The position numbers and the translations under genes are program-made. The notes below the pieces were generated by a model that saw only the letters and a program-made list of their open reading frames with translations, had not been told where the DNA came from and did not search any database. Below are positions 10,588 to 18,724 of a DNA stretch of 64,000 nucleotides, piece after piece. The number at the start of each line of letters is the position of its first letter. Positions within the stretch are counted from its first letter, which is position 1. The DNA comes from Chroococcidiopsis sp. TS-821 (lineage in GTDB: Bacteria; Cyanobacteriota; Cyanobacteriia; Cyanobacteriales; Chroococcidiopsidaceae): assembly GCF_002939305.1 (NCBI RefSeq), contig NZ_MVDI01000007.1, positions 1 through 64,000 on the forward strand. Direction: 5' to 3'.

Positions 10588-12039
10588 ATGGCATCCATCC
10601 GCGAGTTGCACCAACAACTGGTGAGCAAAGAACGCTCTGCGGTTGAAATTACTCAAGAAGCCTTGCAGCGCATTGCAGCATTAGAGCCGAAATTACATAG
10701 CTTCATATCGGTAACAGCAGATACGGCGTTAGCACAGGCGCAAGCAGTGGATGCCAAAATTGCTGCGGGAGAGGAAATTGGGTTACTCGCAGGAATTCCA
10801 ATTGGCATCAAAGACAATCTGTGTACCAAAGGAATTCGGACAACGTGTGCTTCTAAAATTTTGGAGAACTTTGTCCCGCCGTACGAATCAACCGTGACGC
10901 AAAAGCTAGCTGACGCAGGTGCTGTCATGGTGGGAAAAACGAATTTAGATGAATTTGCGATGGGCAGTTCTACAGAAAACTCCGCGTTTCAAGTCACCGC
11001 CAATCCTTGGGATTTAGAACGAGTCCCTGGTGGTTCTTCTGGTGGTTCGGCTGCGGCGGTAGCAGCGCAAGAATGTGTTGTTGCCTTAGGATCTGATACC
11101 GGAGGCTCAATTCGTCAACCCGCGTCGTTTTGTGGTGTAGTAGGAATGAAACCTACTTACGGATTGGTATCGCGTTACGGTTTAGTCGCGTTTGCTTCAT
11201 CGTTAGATCAAATTGGACCATTTGGGCGCACTGTAGAAGATGCCGCGATTTTACTCGGCGCGATCGCTGGATACGATCCTAAAGACTCGACAAGTCTCAA
11301 AGTCGAAATTCCAGACTATACGCAAGCTTTAAAACCCGACGTGAAAAACCTCCGCATTGGCATTATCAAAGAAACCTTTGGCGAAGGGTTAGATCCGGCG
11401 GTGGAACAAGCTGTCACCAAAGCAATTGAACAACTTAAGGATTTAGGCGCAGAAGTTCAAGAAGTTTCCTGTCCGCGTTTTCGCTACGGGCTACCAACTT
11501 ATTACATCATTGCGCCCTCAGAAGCTTCGGCAAACTTAGCGCGTTACGACGGTGTAAAATACGGTTTCCGCGCTCCAGATGCCGAAAACCTCCTCTCGAT
11601 GTACAACCGAACTCGTGCTGCTGGTTTTGGTACTGAAGTCAAACGGCGGATTATGGTAGGAACTTACACGCTGTCGGCAGGCTATTACGATGCGTATTAT
11701 TTAAAGGCACAAAAAGTCCGCACGCTGATTAAGCAAGACTTTGAGAATGCGTTTGCGAAGGTCGATGTTCTAGTGTGTCCGACTGTACCAACAACAGCAT
11801 TCAAAGCAGGAGAAAAGACGGACGATCCCCTAAGCATGTATTTAACGGATTTGATGACAATCACCGTCAATCTAGCTGGTTTACCAGGAATGAGTGTTCC
11901 TTGTGGTTTTGATGACAAGGGTTTGCCCATCGGACTACAGTTGATTGGCAACGTATTGCGCGAGGATTTGCTATTTCAAGTCGCGCATGCTTACGAGCAA
12001 GCAACAGAATGGCATAAAAAGACTCCAAAGTTGATATAG
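10588..12039 (+). CDS. gatA: Asp-tRNA(Asn)/Glu-tRNA(Gln) amidotransferase subunit A
   Basis: This is the glutaminase/amidase subunit of GatCAB, which converts Glu-tRNA(Gln) to Gln-tRNA(Gln). The amidase-signature triad is present: Lys75 in GIKDN, the cis-Ser in [12 protein letters not shown] and the nucleophile Ser in [11 protein letters not shown]. The length (483) and C-terminus ([20 protein letters not shown]) are typical. A good ribosome site (aaaggag) precedes ATG 10588. gatB and gatC are not nearby, the usual scattered arrangement in cyanobacteria. Confidence 0.96.
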   Translation: MASIRELHQQLVSKERSAVEITQEALQRIAALEPKLHSFISVTADTALAQAQAVDAKIAAGEEIGLLAGIPIGIKDNLCTKGIRTTCASKILENFVPPYESTVTQKLADAGAVMVGKTNLDEFAMGSSTENSAFQVTANPWDLERVPGGSSGGSAAAVAAQECVVALGSDTGGSIRQPASFCGVVGMKPTYGLVSRYGLVAFASSLDQIGPFGRTVEDAAILLGAIAGYDPKDSTSLKVEIPDYTQALKPDVKNLRIGIIKETFGEGLDPAVEQAVTKAIEQLKDLGAEVQEVSCPRFRYGLPTYYIIAPSEASANLARYDGVKYGFRAPDAENLLSMYNRTRAAGFGTEVKRRIMVGTYTLSAGYYDAYYLKAQKVRTLIKQDFENAFAKVDVLVCPTVPTTAFKAGEKTDDPLSMYLTDLMTITVNLAGLPGMSVPCGFDDKGLPIGLQLIGNVLREDLLFQVAHAYEQATEWHKKTPKLI

Positions 12040-12130
12040 CGATCGCCACCCTTAGGGCTAATCAACTGATGCACAGTGCGGAGTTCTTATCATTGAAGTT
12101 GTGTATTTGTACGCGCGTAGAAGGATATCT

Positions 12131-13012
12131 ATGCTCAACAAATTCTCTTTGAGGTGGCTGCTGAGTGCTGGGCTAATGGCTGCACTTTTTTATATCGGGA
12201 CTAGCATCTATCTGTTTTTCCAGCAAACTCGCTTCATTTTTTTTCCTTCACCTGTTATTCAAACGACACCAGAGTTTTTCAATCTCCGCTATCAAGAAGT
12301 GTGGCTACCTGTCACTACAACCACAGGGCAAATCGAACGCATTCATGGTTGGTGGATTCCCGCAACTCAAGCGAATGAAAAAGTTTTGCTCTATCTGCAC
12401 GGTAACGGTATTAATATTGGTGCAAATGTCGATCGCGCCCATCGGTTTCACCAGATGGGCTTTTCAGTACTCCTCATTGATTATCGCGGCTACGGACGTA
12501 GTGAAGGAGCTTTTCCGTCAGAAGCGACTGTTTACCAAGATGCTGCAGTAGCGTGGGATTATCTCGTTAATGAACGACAGATCGATCCAAGCCAGATTTT
12601 TATTTATGGGCATTCTTTAGGCGGTGCGATCGCCATTCACTTAGCACTGCAACAACCCAACGCCGCTGGATTAATCGTCGAAAGTTCGTTTACTTCGATC
12701 CGTGCCATGATCGATTTTCAACGTGCCTACCGCATATTTCCCGTCGATCTAATTTTACGCCAGCGCTTCGACTCAATCAGTAAAGTTAGCGCACTACAAA
12801 TCCCTGTCTTATTCATTCACGGAACGGCAGATTGGCAAGTTCCCGCGCAAATGAGCGAACAACTCTACGCTGCTGCACCCGAACCGAAGCAATTAATTCT
12901 GATTCCTGGTGCGGGACACAACAATGTCGCGGAAGTTGCAGGTTCTCAATATTTTCAAGTCGTGCAAAACTTTGTTCGACAAGTCTCAACTCAACAGATG
13001 GCGGAACGCTGA
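12131..13012 (+). CDS. Membrane-anchored alpha/beta hydrolase (BEM46/ABHD13-like)
   Basis: The ATG at 12131 follows AGAAGGA; an in-frame GTG at 12101 would add ten unlikely residues. An N-terminal transmembrane helix (WLLSAGLMAALFYIGTSIYL) precedes the QQTRFIFFPSPV motif typical of this membrane-anchored group. The hydrolase domain has HGNGINIG, the nucleophile elbow YGHSLGGAIA, the acid in HGTADWQVP and the His in GAGHNNV. Substrate unknown; lipid or peptide esters are usual guesses. It is probably inner-membrane-bound with the active site on one face. Confidence 0.86.
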   Translation: MLNKFSLRWLLSAGLMAALFYIGTSIYLFFQQTRFIFFPSPVIQTTPEFFNLRYQEVWLPVTTTTGQIERIHGWWIPATQANEKVLLYLHGNGINIGANVDRAHRFHQMGFSVLLIDYRGYGRSEGAFPSEATVYQDAAVAWDYLVNERQIDPSQIFIYGHSLGGAIAIHLALQQPNAAGLIVESSFTSIRAMIDFQRAYRIFPVDLILRQRFDSISKVSALQIPVLFIHGTADWQVPAQMSEQLYAAAPEPKQLILIPGAGHNNVAEVAGSQYFQVVQNFVRQVSTQQMAER

Positions 13013-13030
13013 AACATAGGAAGGTAAAAA

Positions 13031-13681
13031 GTGCAACTACAACTAAATCAGTAAGATGTTAAGCCAGGGCAAAGAGTACTACTACGAAATATTAACTGGA
13101 GCGAGTTTGAGCAGATTTTAGACGAGTTAGGTAACTCGCGTGCTTCTCGGCTTGCCTACTACAGAGGAATCCTAGAGATTATGGTACCGCTGGCTGAACG
13201 CGAAGATGGTAAAATCCTCATCAGTAACCTAGTCGAGATTTTATTAGAAGAACTCGATATTGAATTCAGAAATCTCGGTTCTACTACCTTTAAGCGTCGG
13301 GACATGGCGAGTGGTGTAGAACCTGATGCTTGCTTTTATATTCAACATGAAGCAGCAATTAGAGGTAAAAGTAAAATCGATGTTAACTTCGATCCACCGC
13401 CTGATTTAGCTATTGAAATTAATATTACAAGTGCTTCCGAAATCAAGAAAAGTAGCTATGAAGCTTTAGGCGTTCCTGAGTTGTGGATTTATGACGGGCG
13501 ATCGCTACAAATACATACACTGCAAAATCATCAGTATGTAGCAACAAATCAAAGTCAGATTTTTCCCAACTTGCCAATTATAGAAGTTATTCCCCAGTAC
13601 GTTGCCGAAAGTAAAATCCAGGGAAGAAACACTGCAGTTAAAGCTTTCCGCGCTTGGGTACAAAAGGTGTCATTTCAGTGA
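13031..13681 (+). pseudogene. Uma2-family endonuclease gene with an in-frame stop near its 5' end
   Basis: Reading from GTG 13031, which sits behind a good AGGAAGG site, gives VQLQLNQ, then a TAA at 13052-13054. It continues in the same frame without shift as DVKPGQRVLLRNINWSEFEQ and on through the Uma2 core. The core has the acidic residues of VEPDACFYI and PPDLAIEIN and the ELWIYDGR strand. The sequence after the TAA looks like normal Uma2 N-terminus, so the stop appears to interrupt a once-intact gene. Restart at ATG 13181 would give a 166-residue product lacking the first helix. These nucleases multiply in cyanobacteria and their role is unclear. Alternatives are stop readthrough or a functional short form. 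Confidence 0.65.
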
Positions 13682-13695
13682 GGCGATCGCCTATC

Positions 13696-14335
13696 GTGTT
13701 ATGCCGACAAATTATAGCCATGGGTGGCGGTGTCTCAAAAGAAAAGCCAAAATGCTTCCTTCCTACCGCGAGTGGCGATGCAGCAGATTACATTGACAGA
13801 TTTTATGCCTTTTACTCAACATTACCATCCACATCATCGCATTTATCACTATTTAAACCGCCAAACACTGACATAAGAACTTTAGTGCTAGAGCAAGACA
13901 TTATTGATGTAAGAGGCGGAAGTACCAAGAACTTACTGGCGTTTTGGTAAGAATGGGGACTCGACACAGTTCTCAAAGCAGCTTGGGAAACCGGTGTCAT
14001 CCTTACTGGCTTAAGAGCAGGTTCGATTTGCTGGTTCGAGCAAGGAGTTCCCTCACTTTTTGGAGAATTTTAACCGTGTTACTTTGTCTTAGCTGGCTCC
14101 AGGGCAGCAATTGCCACCATTATGATGGAGAATTAGAAAGAAAACCTGCTAACCCTCGTTTATTTTCTCTAGGAAAAATTATTGACGGATATGCCGTAGA
14201 TGATGGCGAGGCGCTGCATTCTATTAAGAATAGACGAGAGCAGTAGTTCTCGCCCTTATGCAAAAGCTTATCGATTGCAAAAGTTGAATGGAGCAGTGCA
14301 AGAAACTCCCCTATCTCTAGGATACTTGGGTACGT
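13696..14335 (+). pseudogene. Decayed peptidase E (family S51) gene
   Basis: Translated in pieces, this stretch matches peptidase E from end to end but in broken frames. Frame of 13696: RQIIAMGGG, PKCFLPTASGDAADYIDRFY, STLPSTSSHLSLFKPP, LEQDIIDVRGGSTKNLLAFW. A TAA (13948-13950) then stands where an Arg codon is expected, followed by EWGLDTVLKAAWETGVILTG and LRAGSICWFEQG. A different frame continues with GSNCHHYDGELERKPANPRL and DGYAVDDGEALHSI, and a third with SSSRPYAKAYRLQKLNGAVQ. The region after the first Gly motif is shortened. The usual Ser of the nucleophile elbow is Arg in GLRAGS, so the enzyme is dead. The small ORFs here are fragments of this gene, not separate genes. Confidence 0.75.
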
Positions 14336-14383
14336 GACAACGTTAAAGTAAAGAATACGTCTAGTGCATGCCTATGAGTCTTT

Positions 14384-14540
14384 CTGAGGGGGAGCGTTTT
14401 GTCATACTCGCGGAGATACCTGTGAAGAAGTGCTGAAAAATGCTCGAGAAGTGTTAGAGGTTGTGGTTGAATCGGCATAGAAGATGGTGAAACTTTGCCA
14501 GAACCTTTAACCGTAGGCAAGTCTTTTGAAGTGGCTTGAA
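14384..14540 (+). pseudogene. Remnant of a HicB-type antitoxin gene
   Basis: In one frame the sequence reads CHTRGDTCEEVLKNAREVLE and VVVES before a TAG. Shifting frame at that point continues it as IEDGETLPEPLTVGKSFEVA and a stop. The pattern (GCHTQGDT, EEALxNAxEAI, DGExLPEP) is that of the HicB antitoxin partial-RNase-H fold. The N-terminal strands are not recognisable and no HicA toxin gene is visible beside it. It is therefore an orphan, frameshifted remnant just upstream of dnaE. The call rests on family memory from a short stretch. Confidence 0.6.
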
Positions 14541-14572
14541 GTACAATCTTTAATTCTCTGATTATAAAGTTT

Positions 14573-17500
14573 ATGTCTTTCGTAGGTTTACATATTCATA
14601 GCGATTACAGCCTACTCGATGGTGCAAGTCAAATACCAGCACTCGTTGAGCGAGCTCATGAGTTAGGAATGAAAGCGATCGCACTTACCGATCATGGCGT
14701 GATGTATGGTGCGATCGAACTTATTAAAATTTGCCGAAATAAGAACGTCAAACCAATTATTGGCAATGAAATGTATGTCATTAATGGAGATATTGAGGAA
14801 AAGAAACGTCGTCCTCGCTATCACCAAGTTGTTTTAGCAAAAAACACAAAAGGTTACAAAAATCTTGTTAAGTTAACAACAATCTCGCACTTGAAAGGTA
14901 TTCAAGGCAAAGGAATTTTCTCGCGTCCTTGTATCAACAAAGAGCTATTAAAAGAGTATCGTGAAGGATTAATTGTTACGAGCGCTTGTCTAGGAGGAGA
15001 GGTTCCGCAAGCGATTTTGCGAGGAAGATTAGACATTGCACGTAAAGTTGCACAAGAATATAAAGATATCTTTGGAGATGATTACTATCTAGAAATTCAA
15101 GATCACGGTTCGCAAGAAGACAGAATTGTTAATGTTGAAATCGTTAAAATTGCCCGAGAATTAGGAATTAAATTTATTGCGACAAACGATTCGCATTATA
15201 TTTCTTGCTTTGATGTAGAAGCCCATGACGCGTTGTTGTGCATTCAGACAGGAAAATTAATTTCGGAAGACAACCGCATGCGCTACAGCGGGACAGAGTA
15301 TCTCAAATCAGCAGAAGAGATGAGTCAACTGTTTCGCGATCACCTACCCGATGACGCGATTCAAGAAGCGATCGCAACGACAGTAGAAATTGCTGACAAA
15401 GTAGAACCATACCATATCATGGGCGAACCGCGAATTCCCAATTATCCGGTTCCCGCAGGACACACCGCCGATACTTTTTTAGAAGAAGTCGTCTGGGAGG
15501 GAATGCTACAACGATTTAATCGGCGATCGCGTAATGAAATTGACCCCACATATAAAGAAAGGTTGGATTATGAACTAAAAATGATTCAACAAATGGGCTT
15601 TTCTACTTATTTTTTAGTTGTTTGGGACTATATTAAGTACGCGAGAGATAATCAAATTCCGGTTGGTCCTGGGCGAGGTTCGGCTGCTGGTTCTTTAGTT
15701 GCTTATGCTTTAAGAATTACAAATATTGACCCTGTTCATCATGGCTTGTTATTTGAGCGGTTTTTGAATCCTGAGCGTAAATCAATGCCGGATATTGATA
15801 CAGATTTTTGTATCGAAAGGCGCGATGAAGTTATTGAATATGTTACGCGAAAATACGGAACAGAGCGAGTTGCTCAAATTATTACTTTTAACCGCTTGAC
15901 TTCCAAAGCTGTCTTAAAAGACGTGGCGCGGGTACTAGATATTCCCTATGGTGAAGCCGATCGCATGGCGAAGCTGATTCCGGTTGTGCGGGGTAAACCA
16001 ACTAAACTTTCTGTGATGATTTCTGATGCTACTCCAGCACCAGAATTTAAAGAAAAATATGAAAACGATCCCAAAGTCCGCCACTGGGTTGATATGGCAA
16101 TTCGCATAGAAGGAACTAACAAAACCTTCGGCGTTCATGCAGCGGGAGTAGTCATTTCTTCTGAACCGCTAGACGAAATTGTTCCACTACAAAGAAACAA
16201 TGATGGTTCAGTGATTACCCAGTATTTCATGGAAGACTTGGAATCGCTGGGATTACTGAAAATGGACTTTTTGGGATTGAAGAATTTAACACTCATTCAA
16301 AAAACCATTGAATTAATTAAACAAAATCAAAATATTGATATTGACCCCGACTATTTACCTTTGGAAGAAAGAAAGGTTCAAAAAATCTTAGCCAAGGGCG
16401 AAGTCAAAAAAATGCCAAGAGAAGTCGAAAAAACCTACAAAGTTCTTGAAGAAGGTGAACTTGAGGGGATTTTTCAACTTGAATCTTCGGGAATGCGACA
16501 AATTGTACGCGATTTAAAGCCTTCGTGTATCGAAGATATTTCTTCAATCTTAGCTTTGTATCGTCCTGGTCCTCTTGATGCTGGGCTGATTCCCAAATTT
16601 ATCAACCGCAAGCACGGTCGCGAAGCAATAGAATACATCCATCCACTTTTAGAGCCAATTTTAAACGAAACTTACGCGGTCTTGGTGTATCAAGAACAAA
16701 TCATGAAAATGGCTCAAGATTTGGCAGGATATTCCTTAGGACAAGCAGATTTGTTACGCCGCGCTATGGGTAAAAAGAAAGTTTCCGAGATGCAAAAACA
16801 TCGAGAAGCTTTTGTGGATGGTGCAGCTAAAAATGGTGTCAGAAAGCAAGTGGCTGAAGAATTGTTCGACCAGATGGTCAAATTCGCAGAATACTGTTTT
16901 AATAAATCGCACTCGACGGCTTATGGTTATGTCACCTATCAAACTGCGTATTTAAAAGCAAACTATCCTGTCGAGTACATGGCAGCTCTGCTGACGGCAA
17001 ACAGTGGCGATACCGATAAAATTCAAAAATACCTGTCTACGTGTCTGAATATGAATATTCAGATCGAGCCACCAGACATTAATCGCTCTGGCGTCGATTT
17101 TACACCGGTAGCAGGCAAAATTTTATTTGGCTTATCAGCTGTAAGAAATGTCGGACAAGGTGCGATCGCGTGTATTTTAGAAGCCCGTGAAAAGGGCGGT
17201 GAGTTTCAATCGCTCGCTGATTTGTGCGATCGCGTTGATTTACGCGCTGTCAACCGTCGTACTTTAGAAGCTTTGATTCATTGTGGTGCGTTTGACAAAC
17301 TCGAAGCAAATCGCAAGCAACTGATTGCAGATCTTGATTTGGTAATCGACTGGGCGCAATCGCGGGCGAAAGATCGTGCTAGCGGTCAAGTTAATTTATT
17401 CGATTGGAGCGGGATAGCAAACAATGACAATAACACTAATTACGAATTAGCACCCAAAGCCCCACCCGTAGCAGACTATCCGCCAATGGAAAAACTGCGA

Positions 17501-18130
17501 TGGGAAAAAGAACTTCTTGGTTTTTACGTTTCGGATCATCCGTTGAAGTCACTGCGAGCGCGTACGCGACTTTTATCACCGATCAGTTTATCCCAACTCG
17601 GCGATCAGCACGATCGTACTTTACTTTGTGCTGTCGTGATGTTGACCAGTATTAAACCAGTGGTCACTAAAAAAGGCGATCGCATGGCAATCTTACAAAT
17701 CGAAGATTTAACCGGACAAACCGAAGCTGTTGTTTTTCCGAAAGCTTACGAACGAATTGGCACATCACTTGTAGCCGATGCCCAAATGGTAGTCTGGGGT
17801 AAAGTCGATCGGCGTGACGATCAACTTCAGTTGATTGTAGAGGATGCTGAACCGATTGAGACGGTACAGTTAGTTATGGTAGAACTCGATCCTCAACAAG
17901 CAGCGACGCTTGATTATCAACACCGTTTAAAAAGCATCTTGCAAGAACAGCTAGGAGAGAAAGACAAGGCAAAAATCCCAGTTCTGGCGTCTGTGAAATT
18001 GGGCGATCGCAGTCAATTAGTACGCTTTGGGCGACAGTTTTGGGTTCAAAACAGCCAAGAAACCGTCGAAATGCTCAAATCAGCTAGCTTTTCTGCTTAT
18101 ACACGACCAATTAGTCAAATATTAAGCTAA
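14573..18130 (+). CDS. dnaE: DNA polymerase III alpha subunit (undivided, no intein)
   Basis: This is the replicative polymerase catalytic subunit. The N-terminal PHP domain ([27 protein letters not shown]) is followed by the polymerase palm with [10 protein letters not shown] and the catalytic aspartates in MPDIDTDF. Next come the HhH/DNA-binding region ([10 protein letters not shown]) and an OB fold ([19 protein letters not shown]). The total is 1185 residues. The junction where many cyanobacteria carry the split DnaE intein is intact and uninterrupted ([16 protein letters not shown], Tyr774/Cys775). No intein blocks (CLxxxT, HN) occur anywhere. Start at ATG 14573. Confidence 0.97.
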   Translation: MSFVGLHIHSDYSLLDGASQIPALVERAHELGMKAIALTDHGVMYGAIELIKICRNKNVKPIIGNEMYVINGDIEEKKRRPRYHQVVLAKNTKGYKNLVKLTTISHLKGIQGKGIFSRPCINKELLKEYREGLIVTSACLGGEVPQAILRGRLDIARKVAQEYKDIFGDDYYLEIQDHGSQEDRIVNVEIVKIARELGIKFIATNDSHYISCFDVEAHDALLCIQTGKLISEDNRMRYSGTEYLKSAEEMSQLFRDHLPDDAIQEAIATTVEIADKVEPYHIMGEPRIPNYPVPAGHTADTFLEEVVWEGMLQRFNRRSRNEIDPTYKERLDYELKMIQQMGFSTYFLVVWDYIKYARDNQIPVGPGRGSAAGSLVAYALRITNIDPVHHGLLFERFLNPERKSMPDIDTDFCIERRDEVIEYVTRKYGTERVAQIITFNRLTSKAVLKDVARVLDIPYGEADRMAKLIPVVRGKPTKLSVMISDATPAPEFKEKYENDPKVRHWVDMAIRIEGTNKTFGVHAAGVVISSEPLDEIVPLQRNNDGSVITQYFMEDLESLGLLKMDFLGLKNLTLIQKTIELIKQNQNIDIDPDYLPLEERKVQKILAKGEVKKMPREVEKTYKVLEEGELEGIFQLESSGMRQIVRDLKPSCIEDISSILALYRPGPLDAGLIPKFINRKHGREAIEYIHPLLEPILNETYAVLVYQEQIMKMAQDLAGYSLGQADLLRRAMGKKKVSEMQKHREAFVDGAAKNGVRKQVAEELFDQMVKFAEYCFNKSHSTAYGYVTYQTAYLKANYPVEYMAALLTANSGDTDKIQKYLSTCLNMNIQIEPPDINRSGVDFTPVAGKILFGLSAVRNVGQGAIACILEAREKGGEFQSLADLCDRVDLRAVNRRTLEALIHCGAFDKLEANRKQLIADLDLVIDWAQSRAKDRASGQVNLFDWSGIANNDNNTNYELAPKAPPVADYPPMEKLRWEKELLGFYVSDHPLKSLRARTRLLSPISLSQLGDQHDRTLLCAVVMLTSIKPVVTKKGDRMAILQIEDLTGQTEAVVFPKAYERIGTSLVADAQMVVWGKVDRRDDQLQLIVEDAEPIETVQLVMVELDPQQAATLDYQHRLKSILQEQLGEKDKAKIPVLASVKLGDRSQLVRFGRQFWVQNSQETVEMLKSASFSAYTRPISQILS

Positions 18131-18724
18131 GTATTGATTGCCGCATGTTCTTTGCTAGTTGGTGGTTGAGCGTTGGTCGATCGACCATTAACAGCCCTGA
18201 GGCTATGTTTGTTCGCGTACCAACTTATAAAGTTTTTGTAAAGATCTTTCAGCTTTATGCTATTTAGAATACTAACTCTATTGAAATTTTAAGTAATTTT
18301 ACTGGTAAAATGTCAGGAATGTGTAAAGTTACCAGGTATTGCGCGACAAAAACATGAAGATTTAGTAAAGATTTCTCGAAGATGGTGCGACGTTTTTGGT
18401 CGCTCTGTGAAGATTCAGTGAAGATTGCGCTCATAAGGCTATATTTACTCTCTGCATAGAGGAGTATCTACGTCAAAATACTACGTATGCCCTATCGGGT
18501 TATGTGAAATTAAGCTAACCATAATTGGTAAAACCTGAGCTTACGTCAAACAAAGATTATTTGGCGTGGCTGAGATCGACGGATTGAAAATGAGACATCA
18601 GCGATTCAAAACCTGAACTTATCTTACTTTTTTCAAAGCCGTAATCGTGGCTTACTCATCATGACACTGCCCTAAAAAATCAGCCAAAGCAGTATCAGCT
18701 ATGTCAAATAATTAGGAATTTGTG
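18131..18724. other. Long intergenic region between dnaE and the beta-propeller gene cluster
   Basis: I see no gene in these ~590 bp. It contains a perfect palindrome TGGTCGATCGACCA (18174-18187) and the cluster of 11-bp direct repeats annotated separately (18355-18429). A small inverted repeat GCGAC/GTCGC (18387-18391 and 18399-18403) separates the two repeat groups. The AGGAA site for the next gene is at 18714-18718. The size and content suggest a regulated promoter region. Confidence 0.6.
18355..18429. promoter_or_regulatory. Five phased 11-bp direct repeats, candidate response-regulator binding sites
   Basis: Three head-to-tail 11-mers, TGAAGATTTAG (18355-18365), TAAAGATTTCT (18366-18376) and CGAAGATGGTG (18377-18387), are followed by two more: TGAAGATTCAG (18408-18418) and TGAAGATTGCG (18419-18429). 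All share the core RAAGAT. An 11-bp period of half-sites is the classic pattern for OmpR/PhoB-family dimers. They lie about 300 bp upstream of the first beta-propeller gene. The regulator is unknown; the inference is from spacing alone. Confidence 0.55.

Noticed and set aside
13602-14246. Three short overlapping plus-strand ORFs
   Set aside because: They are frame fragments of the decayed peptidase E gene rather than separate genes.
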